From JASHVB01 sp035523995 (GTDB lineage Bacteria; Pseudomonadota; Alphaproteobacteria; Acetobacterales; Acetobacteraceae): 64,000 nucleotides of DNA. The DNA lies in assembly GCA_035523995.1 (NCBI GenBank), contig DATKPQ010000151.1:15718-79717 (forward strand), read 5' to 3'. A program made the translations under genes and the position numbers. Below the pieces are notes generated by a model, which was not told the DNA's origin, ran no database searches, and saw nothing but the letters and a program-made list of their open reading frames with translations. Position 1 is the first letter of the stretch, and the number at the start of each line of letters is the position of its first letter. This document shows positions 27,778-37,218 of the stretch, piece after piece.

Positions 27778-28970
27778 TTCGCAGCTTCCTTGCTGGTGGA
27801 GGGCAGAACGCGCCGCGTGGCACGGCGTAGCATGGTGACGGCTTCGTCCAGGTCGGAGTCGGTGACCACCAGTGGCGGGGCGAGGCGCAGCACGTTCTCG
27901 CCTGCGGTAATGGCCGCCAGGCCTTCGGCGACGCAGGCGGCCTGCACCTGCGCTACCGGGATCACGCATTTCATACCTAACAGCAGCCCGATGCCGCGAG
28001 CGTTTTCATAGACCTGCGGATATTCGCGGGCGATCTCGTCGAGTTCCGCGCGCAAGCGCTTACCCTTGCGTTCGACGCTTTCCAGGAAGCCCGGCGAAAG
28101 GATGATGTCCAGCACTGCATTGCCGGCAGCGCAGGCCAGCGGATTGCCGCCGAACGTGGTGCCGTGCGTGCCGGGCACCAGCGCCTTGGCGTATTGTTCC
28201 TTCGCCAGCACCGCGCCGAGGGGGAAGCCGCCGCCGATGCCCTTGGCCGAGGACATGACGTCCGGCGCGATGCCGGCCCATTCGTGGGCGAACAATTTGC
28301 CGGTGCGGCCCATGCCGGTCTGCACCTCGTCCATGCCCAGGATGATGCCGTATTCGTCGCACACCGCGCGCAGGTCCCGTAGGAATTGCGGGTCGGCGGG
28401 GCGGATGCCGCCTTCGCCCTGGATCGGCTCGACGATGATGCCGCAGGTGGCGGGACCGATCGCGTCGCGCACCGCGTTCATGTTGTTGAACGGCACGTGG
28501 TCGAAACCGTCTACCACCGGACCGAAGCCTTCCATGTAGTGCGGGTTGCCGGTGGCGGCGAGCGTGGCCAGCGTGCGGCCGTGGAAGGCGCCTTCGAAGC
28601 AGATGAAGCGGAAGCGTTCCGGTGTTCCCGCGTCCGACATGGCGCGGCGCATCATCTTGATCATGCCCTCGTTCGCTTCCGCGCCCGAATTGCAGAAGAA
28701 CACGCTATCCGCGAAGGTCGCGTCGACCAGCCGCGCGGCGAGGCGTTCCGCCTGCGGAATGCGGTAGAGGTTGGAGGTATGCATCACCTTGGCGGCTTGC
28801 TCGGCGATCGCCTGCACCAGATGCGGATGGGCGTGGCCCAGGGAAGCGGTGGCGATGCCGGAGCCGAAATCGAGGAATCGTCGCCCGTCCACCGTCCACA
28901 GCCAGGCGCCTTCGCCTTTTTCGAAGGCGAGGTCGGCGCGCGCGTAGTTCGGCAGCAGGGCGGAGATCAT
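27774..28970 (-). CDS. argD: acetylornithine aminotransferase
   Basis: The 398-residue class III PLP enzyme of arginine synthesis. Motifs: FLDFGSGIATASLGHAHPHL, FFCNSGAEANEGMIKMMRR, FEGAFHGRT, VEPIQGEGGI, LGMDEVQTGMGRTG and SSAKGIGGGFPLGA with the PLP lysine; GTHGTTFGGNPLACA follows. Length is standard. It is first in the argD-argF operon; the wider catalytic overlap with succinyl-DAP aminotransferase (ArgD/DapC) is known for this family. Confidence 0.95.
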   Translation of the reverse strand: MISALLPNYARADLAFEKGEGAWLWTVDGRRFLDFGSGIATASLGHAHPHLVQAIAEQAAKVMHTSNLYRIPQAERLAARLVDATFADSVFFCNSGAEANEGMIKMMRRAMSDAGTPERFRFICFEGAFHGRTLATLAATGNPHYMEGFGPVVDGFDHVPFNNMNAVRDAIGPATCGIIVEPIQGEGGIRPADPQFLRDLRAVCDEYGIILGMDEVQTGMGRTGKLFAHEWAGIAPDVMSSAKGIGGGFPLGAVLAKEQYAKALVPGTHGTTFGGNPLACAAGNAVLDIILSPGFLESVERKGKRLRAELDEIAREYPQVYENARGIGLLLGMKCVIPVAQVQAACVAEGLAAITAGENVLRLAPPLVVTDSDLDEAVTMLRRATRRVLPSTSKEAAK

Positions 28971-29178
28971 GGGGGTTGCTGACCCTCCGGGGCGTTTTGT
29001 TCCAATGGATCACCCGCCCGCGACCTTTCGGGGCGGGTCCATAGGAAGCGCGGATCATTGGCGGGGGTTGGGGGCGGTGTCAAACGCGTTTGTGAGCAGG
29101 GTGAGCGGAAGCGAAACGGGCCAACGCGTGCCTGTCGCCGCACTGAAGAAAATGCTGCGGTCCGGCTGGATCCCTTCT

Positions 29179-29628
29179 TCAGAACTGACTCAGCGCCGCC
29201 AACACGACAGTGATCAGCCCCAGGATCAAATTGATCCCGATCAGCTTGCGGATGCTGTCGAGGTTGGCCACCATGCGGTTGCGGTCGGTGGTGCGGCGAA
29301 ACCGCGCATAGGGGCCGAACACCAGCACCACGAAGATCACTGCCATCAAAACGCCGATGCCCATCATCGCCTGGATGTTCCACGGCACGTTGGCCATCCC
29401 GCCGAACAAGCCGAACACAAGGATGAAGCCAGAGAGCAATAGCAACGGCATCACGTGCCACACCACCAGGAAGAACCGGCGGAACACCTGGGTATGGAGC
29501 AATAGCCGCTGCGGCGGTTCCAGAACCGAAAGGCTGGGACGTACGATGACATAGGCGAAGAACATCCCGCCCACCCAAAGCACCGCGCAGAGGATGTGAA
29601 GCGCCAGCAGCCAGGACCAGATGCTCAT
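29179..29628 (-). CDS. CopD-like four-helix membrane protein
   Basis: The 149-residue protein has four hydrophobic segments, beginning WSWLLALHILCAVLWVGGMF with the histidine and WVGGMF motif of CopD/DUF2269-type proteins, and a histidine in FLVVWHVMPLLLLSG. It resembles HemJ-like haem-binding proteins in layout, but I do not call it HemJ. The ATG overlaps the stop of the ParA-like gene (ATGA). Confidence 0.75.
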   Translation of the reverse strand: MSIWSWLLALHILCAVLWVGGMFFAYVIVRPSLSVLEPPQRLLLHTQVFRRFFLVVWHVMPLLLLSGFILVFGLFGGMANVPWNIQAMMGIGVLMAVIFVVLVFGPYARFRRTTDRNRMVANLDSIRKLIGINLILGLITVVLAALSQF

Positions 29629-30254
29629 TCAATGATCTCCCTGATTTCGTCGAGCAATGCGCGCAGCTCGGCGGCGGCGTTGGATCGCGGGGCGGCCTCG
29701 GTGACGCCCAGGCCAGCGGCGAAGGCGGTCGCGAAGCCGGTGCGGTTGCCGATTGCGGTGTGCAACAAAGGCAGTTTGCGGGCGGTCAGTTCCGCCTTCA
29801 CCGTCTCGCCCAGCCGCGAGGCGGACGGCACCCGGTTCAAGACCATGCGCGCGTCGCGGCGTTCGGCGGCGGCGAGGCCCAGCGTGCCCTCCGCCGCCCA
29901 GACATCCGGCGGGCTAGGCTGCACCGGGATCAGCACCAGGTTCGCCCCGCGGACCGCCAGGCGGGCGTCTGTGTCGACCTGTGGCGGTGAATCGATCAGT
30001 ACCACGTCGTGGCTGCCCTTCAGCCGTTCCAGCTCGGCAGAAAGGCGCCAGCCGGAGACGTCGGAGAAGCTGATCGTGGGCGGCGGAGTGGTGTGCTGGG
30101 TGCGGATGGCGTGCCAGCGCGTCAGGCTACGTTGCGGGTCGATGTCAAGCAACGCGACCCGCGCGGTGGGAGCCAGGCCGGCGGCGAGATTGGCCGCAAG
30201 CGTGGTCTTGCCGGTGCCACCCTTCTGCTGGGCCACCGTGATGACGACCGCCAT
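29625..30254 (-). CDS. orphan ParA-family ATPase
   Basis: The 209-residue protein has the deviant Walker A QQKGGTGKTTLAANLA, the ALLDIDPQRSLTRW segment and the VLIDSPPQ Walker A-prime. It is the short type without a DNA-binding N-terminus, as in orphan positioning ATPases (ParC/PpfA/MipZ-like). No ParB or partner scaffold gene is adjacent; the only operon mate is the CopD-like membrane protein. ATG 30254 has GGAG upstream; longer starts read unconserved sequence. Confidence 0.88.
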   Translation of the reverse strand: MAVVITVAQQKGGTGKTTLAANLAAGLAPTARVALLDIDPQRSLTRWHAIRTQHTTPPPTISFSDVSGWRLSAELERLKGSHDVVLIDSPPQVDTDARLAVRGANLVLIPVQPSPPDVWAAEGTLGLAAAERRDARMVLNRVPSASRLGETVKAELTARKLPLLHTAIGNRTGFATAFAAGLGVTEAAPRSNAAAELRALLDEIREIIE

Positions 30255-31029
30255 GGGTGCGACTCCGTGCCTTTCGGCATGGTAGAGGAACGGAACCCGG
30301 TGGCGAAAGCGGGGGCTGTGTGGCCCTTGCGCGTCACCATGCGAGCCTTGCCCGTGCTCCACCCGGGATCACAAACGACTGCACCGGGTGCGGTGCAATC
30401 CGGCAGTCAATAGCGCACGACATTATAACTCAAGAATAATTTCAAAATGCGCGTAAAATTGTGATCGCGGAATCGTGAGTTCCTGTTTGTCGCTCGCGAA
30501 ATCGAGAGCTAAATTGACTTCGGTTTCCTCCCCAAACTTACAACCGCCGGGAAGTCGATCGTTTCCGGCGGTCCTTCTTGGGCAGAAGCCGCGGCCAAGG
30601 ACCGAGACAGACGGATCGGCAATGATGCCCTGGTCGGCCGTCGAATACGATCTCGCTCAATTGTGGCCGATCCGTCCGAGCATGCAGGATCGGACGAGAG
30701 TGGCATCGTCCGCCGAACCTCCGGCCGGCGGCAACGTACCTGGGCTAGGGACGTCGCGGCGCGGAATCCGGCAACCTGTGGTGCCATACGGTGCCGTGGC
30801 CGGTATGGCCTTCGCACTCGCTGCTGCCTGGGCAGCACTCTGCGCGATCTGACAGTCGCGCGCCGCTTCGTCCGACAACTCACCAAACCTGACCAGAGCG
30901 CGGCTGACGCCCTGCATGTCTCTTTGCCGTTGACCTGGATCAATGCGCGGCCCCGTGCCTTCGCCATGCTGAGCTATGCCGCCTCGCGTGCGGCGTGCCC
31001 CCTTGTCGGATGCTGCGAAGGTCAGCGAC
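30255..31029. other. long regulatory gap upstream of cydA
   Basis: No gene seen. It contains an AT-rich island (about 30418-30540), unusual for this genome, and an FNR-like box at 30930. Open frames here lack ribosome sites and protein-like composition. Confidence 0.5.
30930..30943 (+). promoter_or_regulatory. FNR/ANR-like box upstream of cydA
   Basis: TTGAC-CTGG-ATCAA, one base from TTGAT-N4-ATCAA, centred about 93 bases before the cydA ATG. The placement allows a class II promoter starting near 30978. Confidence 0.6.
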
Positions 31030-32583
31030 ATGAGTGTTGTCGAACTCTCCCGCCTGCAATTCGGCCTTACGGCCATGTATCATTTCCTTTTCGTTCCACT
31101 GACGCTCGGATTGTCCATCCTGTTGGCGATCATGGAGAGCATCTACGTCACCACCGGCCGCACCATCTGGCGCGACATGACGCGCTTCTGGGGGGTACTG
31201 TTCGGCGTCAACTTCGCCCTCGGCGTCGCCACCGGCCTGACCATGGAATTCGAGTTCGGCACCAACTGGGCCTATTACGCCCACTATGTCGGCGACATCT
31301 TCGGCGCGCCGCTGGCGATCGAAGGCCTGATGGCGTTCTTCCTCGAAGCCACCTTCATCGGCATGTTCTTCTTCGGCTGGAACAAGCTCAGCCGCGTGCA
31401 GCACCTGGCGGCCACCATCCTGATGGCGCTGGGCACCAATCTGTCGGCGCTGTGGATCCTGATCGCCAATGGCTGGATGCAATATCCGGTCGGCGCGCGT
31501 TTCAACGTCGCTACAATGCGGATGGAAATCACCGATTTCTGGGCGGTGGTGTTCAACCCGGTAGCGCAGGCGAAGTTCGTGCACACCGTGTCTGCGGGCT
31601 ACGTCACCGGCTCGATGTTCGTGCTTGCGGTCAGCGCGTTCTACTTGCTGCGCGGGCGTTACCGGGGTTTGGCGATCCGTTCAATGACCGTGGCCGCCAG
31701 CTTCGGCCTTGCCTCGGCGCTGTCTGTGGTCGTGCTGGGCGACGAGAGCGGCTACATGGCCAGCCTCAACCAAAAGATGAAAATCGCCGCCATCGAGGCG
31801 ATGTGGCAGACCGAGCCAGCACCCGAGCCGTTCACCGTGGTCGGCATTCCCAACATGCAGACCCACGAAACCGACGATGCCATCCGCGTCCCCTGGGTAC
31901 TTGGCCTGATCGCCACGCGCTCGATCAGCCAACCGGTCGAAGGCATCGACAACCTGGTGTCCGAGGCAGAGTTGCGCATCAAAAGCGGCATGATCGCCTA
32001 TGGCGCCATGGAGACGCTGCGCCAGCATCCGGACGACGCAACCGCCCGCGCGGCTTTCAACGCCCACGTGCACGATCTGGGCTATGCGCTGTTGTTGAAG
32101 CGCTACACACCCCAGGTCGCGGATGCCGGCGAGGATCAGATCGCCGCCGCAGCGCTCGACACGATCCCGCCGGTGCTGCCGCTCTTTTTCAGTTTCCGGA
32201 TCATGGTATTACTCGGGTTCTACTTCATCGCCTTGTTCGGCACCTTGTTCGTGCTCGCTTCGAGGCGCGACCTGGAACGCCGGCGCTGGCTGCTGCATGT
32301 GTGCCTGTGGTCGCTGCCGCTGCCCTGGATCGCCGCGGAACTTGGCTGGGTGGTGGCAGAAGTCGGCCGCCAGCCCTGGACCATCGCCGGCGTGCTGCCG
32401 ACCTTTCTGTCGGTGTCCAGCGTGCCCGCCAGCAATGTCTGGATCTCATTGGCCGGCTTCGTATTGTTCTATTCGGTGCTGGCCTGCGTCGAAGTCTATT
32501 TGATGGTTCGCACCATCCGCCTCGGCCCCGAGACCGAGCCGCATCCCGCCCGCCCCGGCCTTCGCGCCGTCGCCGCGGAATAG
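31030..32583 (+). CDS. cydA: cytochrome bd ubiquinol oxidase subunit I
   Basis: The 517-residue subunit holds the three haems and the quinol site of the high-affinity oxidase. Seen: the axial His18 in TAMYHFLFVPLT (E. coli His19), His185 in AKFVHTVSAGY (E. coli His186), a FRIMVLLGF methionine, and the GRQPWTI signature. The quinol loop region is present with MASLNQKMK and MQTHETD. It opens the cydABX operon; a FNR-like box upstream fits low-oxygen induction. Confidence 0.96.
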   Translation: MSVVELSRLQFGLTAMYHFLFVPLTLGLSILLAIMESIYVTTGRTIWRDMTRFWGVLFGVNFALGVATGLTMEFEFGTNWAYYAHYVGDIFGAPLAIEGLMAFFLEATFIGMFFFGWNKLSRVQHLAATILMALGTNLSALWILIANGWMQYPVGARFNVATMRMEITDFWAVVFNPVAQAKFVHTVSAGYVTGSMFVLAVSAFYLLRGRYRGLAIRSMTVAASFGLASALSVVVLGDESGYMASLNQKMKIAAIEAMWQTEPAPEPFTVVGIPNMQTHETDDAIRVPWVLGLIATRSISQPVEGIDNLVSEAELRIKSGMIAYGAMETLRQHPDDATARAAFNAHVHDLGYALLLKRYTPQVADAGEDQIAAAALDTIPPVLPLFFSFRIMVLLGFYFIALFGTLFVLASRRDLERRRWLLHVCLWSLPLPWIAAELGWVVAEVGRQPWTIAGVLPTFLSVSSVPASNVWISLAGFVLFYSVLACVEVYLMVRTIRLGPETEPHPARPGLRAVAAE

Positions 32584-32592
32584 GAGCCCCCA

Positions 32593-33732
32593 ATGACCGA
32601 ATACGAAATTCTCCGCCTGCTTTGGTGGGCCGTGTTGGGCGTGTTGCTGATCGGCATCGCGGTGATGGACGGCTTCGACATGGGCTCTGCCATTCTGCTG
32701 CCCTTCGTCGGCCGCACCGACATGGAACGCCGCATCGTCATCAATACCATCGGTCCGGTGTGGGAAGGGAATCAGGTGTGGCTGATCCTGGGCGGCGGCG
32801 CGATCTTCGCCGCCTGGCCTGCGATCTACGCCGTGGCGTTCTCGGGCTTCTACCTGGCCATGCTGCTGCTGCTTCTGTCGCTGATCCTGCGGCCGGTGGG
32901 ATTCAAATATCGCAGCAAGCTGGACGGCATGCGGTGGCGCATGCTCTGGGACGCGGCCTTGTTCCTGGGTGGGCTGGTGCCGGCGCTGGTGTTCGGCGTC
33001 GCCTTCGGCAACGTGCTGCAGGGCGTGCCGTTCCGCCTCGACGACACGATGCGCATGACCTACACCGGCAGCTTGTTCGGTTTGTTCAATCCGTTCGCAT
33101 TGCTGTGCGGACTGGTCAGCGTGTCCATGCTGACGATGCATGGCGCGACCTGGCTCGCCTGCAAGACCGAAGGTGCGGTGCGGACCCGTTCGCAACGGGC
33201 CGCGTTCCTTGCTGCGCTGATCCTGGCAGTATTGTTCCTGGCCGGCGGCGTCTGGGCCGCCAGGCTGAACGGCTACGTGCTGCAAACCTTTGCCGGTGTG
33301 GATGCTGCGTCGAACCCGCTGAACAAGCATGTCGGCCGAGCGATCGGCGCCTTGATGGCAAACTACAGCGTGGTGCCGGTAACGATCGCTGCGCCCGTGC
33401 TGGGGTTTGCCGGTGCGCTCCTGACGGCATTGCTGGTCTCGTTGCGCCGATTGCGCGTGCTCGCCTGGGTGACCAGCGCGCTCGCTATCGCCGGGGTGAT
33501 CGCCACGGCCGGCGTCAGTCTGTTCCCATTCCTGCTGCCGTCGTCGCTGGATCCGAATTCCAGTTTGATGGTGTGGGACGCGTCGTCCTCCGCCATGACG
33601 CTGCTGGTCATGACGGTCGCGACGGTCATTTTCCTGCCGATCGTGCTGGCCTATACCGCATGGGTGTACCGGGTGTTGCGCGGCCCCGTCACCGCAGCCG
33701 ATATCGAGGCCGATCCACATACGTCGTACTAA
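32593..33732 (+). CDS. cydB: cytochrome bd ubiquinol oxidase subunit II
   Basis: The 379-residue subunit II has about eight membrane helices and the family features LLIGIAVMDGFDMGSA near the start, NTIGPVWEGNQVWLILGGGA, and WDASSSAMTLLVM near the end. It starts nine bases after cydA with an overlapping AGGAG site. It stabilises the di-haem site of CydA in the inner membrane. Confidence 0.96.
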   Translation: MTEYEILRLLWWAVLGVLLIGIAVMDGFDMGSAILLPFVGRTDMERRIVINTIGPVWEGNQVWLILGGGAIFAAWPAIYAVAFSGFYLAMLLLLLSLILRPVGFKYRSKLDGMRWRMLWDAALFLGGLVPALVFGVAFGNVLQGVPFRLDDTMRMTYTGSLFGLFNPFALLCGLVSVSMLTMHGATWLACKTEGAVRTRSQRAAFLAALILAVLFLAGGVWAARLNGYVLQTFAGVDAASNPLNKHVGRAIGALMANYSVVPVTIAAPVLGFAGALLTALLVSLRRLRVLAWVTSALAIAGVIATAGVSLFPFLLPSSLDPNSSLMVWDASSSAMTLLVMTVATVIFLPIVLAYTAWVYRVLRGPVTAADIEADPHTSY

Positions 33733-33744
33733 GGAGCTTGTTGC

Positions 33745-33849
33745 ATGTGGTACTTTTCGTGGATTCTCGGGCTAAGTTTTGCCGCGGCCTTCGCTTCGCT
33801 GAACGCGATGTGGCTGGAACTCGCGCCCGGGAAAGGGTTGCCGGAATAG
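33745..33849 (+). CDS. cydX: cytochrome bd small subunit CydX
   Basis: A 34-residue single-helix protein that starts MWYFSWILGLSFAAAFAS and ends in a polar tail. The MWYF-WILG beginning is the CydX hallmark. The AAGGAG ribosome site overlaps the cydB stop and ATG follows 12 bases after that stop. CydX stabilises the bd oxidase haems. Confidence 0.92.
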   Translation: MWYFSWILGLSFAAAFASLNAMWLELAPGKGLPE

Positions 33850-34271
33850 CACCCGCTATCAGGAAGCCCGGTCATTCGAAAAAAAGGTCATTGCGAGGAG
33901 CGTGGCGGCGAAGCAATCTCCTTCGAGAAGGCGTAGGAACGGTCCAGGCGCTGCTCCGAACGAGGTTGCTTCGTCGCTTCGCTCCCCGCAACGACATACT
34001 TGGGCTGTGTTGCGCTTCGTCCTGGATCAGATACCGCGTAACATACCGATCTATGTGGTCTCGACTCCAGCGCGCCGGTTCTCATCCAAGGTGCGCAGGT
34101 TTGTGGATCTCCTGGCCGAGCATATGCGGCCGGTCCCGCTGCGGGAGCAGGGACTACCGCGAGCGATCGGCAGCGATGACGCACCGCCCTGATATGCCTT
34201 CATCAAAATCGTGCAGAATGAACGCCAACAGGGCGCCCGCCCCCCTTGATCATTTAGCGGCTTCTTTCGTC
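33850..34271. other. gap after cydX
   Basis: Holds a family A repeat (33887-33996). The remainder shows no gene and no clear terminator for cydABX. Confidence 0.5.
33887..33996. repeat. dispersed palindromic repeat, family A, copy 4
   Basis: Starts GTCATTGCGAGGAGCG, contains GGCGAAGCAATCTCC, and returns as GGTTGCTTCGTCGCTTCGCT and CCCGCAACGAC. A complete two-armed copy. Confidence 0.75.
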
Positions 34272-35396
34272 TCAACGAGGTACCGGCGGGTACGCTACGG
34301 GCGCCATCCGCGTTAGCGACGCCACCTGGCGCAGCGTCATCGGCCAGCAGCGAGCCGCCGCCGCCATCATTGGCTGCACCGTGGGTGTACGGGCTACGAA
34401 ATGAATTAGTGAGGCGAACCGCAACGGCGCGCGCACCTGCCGGGCGAACTCAGCATGATAGCGCGGCGCATGCAGACCGTTCAGCCACGCAGTCGCGGCC
34501 ATCATGCCGCTGTGCAGCGCGATCGCGATGCCGTCGCCGGCAAACGACGGCACCACGCAAGCCTGATCGCCCAGCCGAAAAACGTCAGGCGCTGCCCGGG
34601 TTTGGGCGCGAAACAAATGGCCATACGGCGTGCCGGAAATGGCCAACGGACGGGCCAGACATGGCGCCGCGCCGGCGAGCCGGTGCTGCAGCAGCGGTGT
34701 TTCGGCGCAGAGCTCGTCAAGCACCGTGTTCCAATTGCGGCCCATGTTCCGGTACCGCACGCCCGGCAGCAGCATGCACAACACCGCCCGATCTTGCTCT
34801 ACAAGCTGCAGCCCGGCGTAACCGCCATTCAGCAGCATCAGCTCGATACAACTGCGCAACGCCGCGCGCTGGTCCGACACGAGAAAAAAATACATTTTCA
34901 AACCGAGCAACCCGTTGGCCCGCGGCGGCCGTGGCAGGCCGCGAAGGTCATGCTTGCCGGTGGCGAGGAAGACGGTCTCGGCCGCCAAAGTCTCACCACC
35001 CCCGGTCCGGACGGTAAAGCCTGTGCCGCTTCGTTCCATGCCGCGCACGGTTTCGCCTCTGCGGATCATGGCGCCACGTCGCGTGGCGATGTCCAGCAGC
35101 GCCTCGTCCAGGCTGCGTCGCGACAGGCCGGCGGCGAGAAAAGGCAGACGAGCTTCGGCGATCGTGCCGCGATGGACCAACCGGACCGTTGATAGCGACT
35201 CCGCCCCCAGCGCGAACGGATCGACACCAAGACCCCGCAGTGCCGCGATCGCGCCGCCGCTGAGGAAGTCACCGCAGACCTTGTCGGTTGGGCCGGTGTT
35301 GCGCTCGATCAGCGTCACGGGTGTGCCGGCAGCGGCGATCGTCGCAGCGGCCGCGGCGCCCGCCGGCCCGCCGCCAATGATTACGGGCGGGCGCAT
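34272..35396 (-). CDS. FAD-dependent oxidoreductase (geranylgeranyl-reductase-like) of the type III PKS operon
   Basis: The 374-residue flavoprotein begins VIIGGGPAGAAAAATIAAAG followed by LIERN, a Rossmann FAD site. KVCGDFLSGGAIAAL resembles the geranylgeranyl-reductase and UbiH-like group, and FRLGDQACVVPSFAGDGIAIAL is the second FAD motif with the GD and the DG-I helix. It probably oxidises or reduces the polyketide product. It overlaps the methyltransferase gene by 16 bases and is the last gene of the operon. Confidence 0.82.
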   Translation of the reverse strand: MRPPVIIGGGPAGAAAAATIAAAGTPVTLIERNTGPTDKVCGDFLSGGAIAALRGLGVDPFALGAESLSTVRLVHRGTIAEARLPFLAAGLSRRSLDEALLDIATRRGAMIRRGETVRGMERSGTGFTVRTGGGETLAAETVFLATGKHDLRGLPRPPRANGLLGLKMYFFLVSDQRAALRSCIELMLLNGGYAGLQLVEQDRAVLCMLLPGVRYRNMGRNWNTVLDELCAETPLLQHRLAGAAPCLARPLAISGTPYGHLFRAQTRAAPDVFRLGDQACVVPSFAGDGIAIALHSGMMAATAWLNGLHAPRYHAEFARQVRAPLRFASLIHFVARTPTVQPMMAAAARCWPMTLRQVASLTRMAPVAYPPVPR

Positions 35397-36088
35397 CGCC
35401 GCGATACGCAGATGCGGAAGGGCATGTGCCAGGCGATCTGCACGCTGTCCGCCGGCAGGCCGGCTGCATGTACCAACGCGCGCCACTCGGCCGGCACAAA
35501 GCTGCGGGCAATGGAAATCCGGCCATCCGACCCGACGAAGCGATGCCAGCGTGCCGCCCATGCGAGCAAGCCGAACCCGTAATAGGGAAACCAATGGCGA
35601 TGCAGGTCGGCAATGTACCAGCCACGCGCGGCATGTTGCTCCATCCAGGTAATGAAGCGAACGATGTCGGCATCCGTCAGGTGGTGGGTGAACTGGGAAC
35701 TGACGATGAAATCGTAAGGCTGTGGCGGTTCGAACGCGAACACATCGCCATTGTGCCAGACAATCCCAAAATCCGGTGGCGTGGCAGCGATCGCAGCACG
35801 CTGGCTCCAGGGGTTCAGGTCGATCCCGTAAAGCGTGGCATCGATACCGCGCCGCTGAGCCCAGCGCCGGATGCGGCGCAGCAAATCGCCATGGCCACAG
35901 GCGACATCGAGCAGGGTGAAGGATTGCAGATCGGTGGTTTCGCGCGCGAGCCATGCAAGCAGCGGCTGATGCGTACGCGTTACCAGGTTCACGCGCGCCA
36001 GGTCGGCCAGGCAATGCGCATAGTCGTCGTAGCCGGTGCAATCTGTATCCATCCGCTCGGCGGCGGTGCTGCGCGTGGCGAGGCTCAT
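35381..36088 (-). CDS. class I SAM-dependent methyltransferase of the type III PKS operon
   Basis: The 235-residue protein has motif I LLDVACGHGDLLRRI, an acidic strand LYGIDLNPWS and motif IV-like YDFIVSSQFTHHLTD. Such enzymes O- or C-methylate phenolic or quinoid rings. ATG overlaps the stop of the type III PKS gene (ATGA), strongly tying its substrate to that enzyme. Confidence 0.85.
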   Translation of the reverse strand: MSLATRSTAAERMDTDCTGYDDYAHCLADLARVNLVTRTHQPLLAWLARETTDLQSFTLLDVACGHGDLLRRIRRWAQRRGIDATLYGIDLNPWSQRAAIAATPPDFGIVWHNGDVFAFEPPQPYDFIVSSQFTHHLTDADIVRFITWMEQHAARGWYIADLHRHWFPYYGFGLLAWAARWHRFVGSDGRISIARSFVPAEWRALVHAAGLPADSVQIAWHMPFRICVSRRCARP

Positions 36089-37152
36089 GGCTGGTGAAAG
36101 GTGAAGGTTTCCACGGTCAGGCCGGGGCCAAAGGCCATCGCCATGCCCTCACCCGTCGCGGCGGGGTCGGACATGATCCGTTGCAGTACGAAGACCAGCG
36201 TTGCCGACGACATGTTGCCGAAATCGCGCAGCACGCCACGGGAGAAATCCAGGGCGTGCGGCGACAACGGCATTGCCTGCTGGACTGCGTCGAGGATCGA
36301 ACGCCCGCCCGCGTGCACCGCCCACAGTGTAATGTCGCTCACGGTGCGGTCACGCAGCAGCGAGGCGCCATATGCAGGCAGCCAACGGCGGATGCGCCCC
36401 GGCACCTGTCCGGAGAGATGCATGACGAACCCTTGATCGCCGATATGCCATGTGATCAGGCCATCGCTGTTGGGAATCACCGCGGCACGAAAAACGCCCA
36501 ACGCGATGCCGCATGGCTCCGCCGAAACCAGGCAGGCGCTGGCGCCGTCGGCAAACAGCAGGAAACTGAGCAATTTCTCGATGCGCCAATCTTCTTGCAA
36601 ATGCAAGCTGGACAGTTCCAGGTTCACCACCAGCACCTTGGCGCGAGAGTCGGCACGTACGATATGCGCCGCAAGTTTCAGCGCATTGACGGCGGCGAAG
36701 CAGCCCATGAATCCGACGATGGTGCGTTCGACGCTCTCGCGGAGTCCGGCCGCCCGCATGATCTGAAAGTCCAGGCCAGGCGCGGTGAAGCCGGTGCAGC
36801 TTGCGACGACAATGTGGGTGATCGCGTCGCGTTCCCGCGTGATGTCCAACGCCTCGATTGCTTGGCTGGCAAGCGCGAGCGCCGCCGGTTCGTAACGGGT
36901 CATGCGTGCGGCCGTGCTCGGGAAGGCACCGCGCCGGTAGAATCCCTCGCTGTCGAGAACGTGATCGCGCGGTTTTGGGCCGGGCGCGAAGATGGCGTAA
37001 CGGTGTTCGATATCGGCGAGCGCTACCATACGATCGAACAACGCTGCCGTGCGGCCGTCGAGCGCCGTCGTACGCCCAAAATCCACGAACTCTGCGTGGA
37101 TGTCGTGCGGCGGCACGGCGGTGCCGATGCGATTGAGCCAGGCCTGGGTCAT
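36085..37152 (-). CDS. type III polyketide synthase (chalcone/stilbene synthase family)
   Basis: The 355-residue enzyme condenses an acyl-CoA with malonyl-CoA. The catalytic triad is visible: Cys151 in VGFMGCFAAVNALK, His280 in WAVHAGG and Asn313 in DFGNMSSATLVF; also VASCTGFTAPG, FADGASACLV and GLTVETF. Length is close to bacterial PhlD/ArsB-type enzymes. The ATG has AAGGT seven bases upstream. As first gene of a coupled operon with a methyltransferase and a flavoprotein, the product may be a methylated and oxidised alkylresorcinol, pyrone or quinone (inference). Confidence 0.92.
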   Translation of the reverse strand: MTQAWLNRIGTAVPPHDIHAEFVDFGRTTALDGRTAALFDRMVALADIEHRYAIFAPGPKPRDHVLDSEGFYRRGAFPSTAARMTRYEPAALALASQAIEALDITRERDAITHIVVASCTGFTAPGLDFQIMRAAGLRESVERTIVGFMGCFAAVNALKLAAHIVRADSRAKVLVVNLELSSLHLQEDWRIEKLLSFLLFADGASACLVSAEPCGIALGVFRAAVIPNSDGLITWHIGDQGFVMHLSGQVPGRIRRWLPAYGASLLRDRTVSDITLWAVHAGGRSILDAVQQAMPLSPHALDFSRGVLRDFGNMSSATLVFVLQRIMSDPAATGEGMAMAFGPGLTVETFTFHQP

Positions 37153-37218
37153 CGGCACCTTGCGTAATGCTTCAGGGAATAGACGCGGGAAGCGCGCAGT
37201 TTGTTCCCGCACCTATAT

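Noticed and set aside
30663..34316. Long plus-strand frame (about 1200 codons) across cydAB
   Set aside because: It is in the wrong frame over cydA and cydB, whose own frames carry all conserved motifs; composition is Arg-rich and repetitive.
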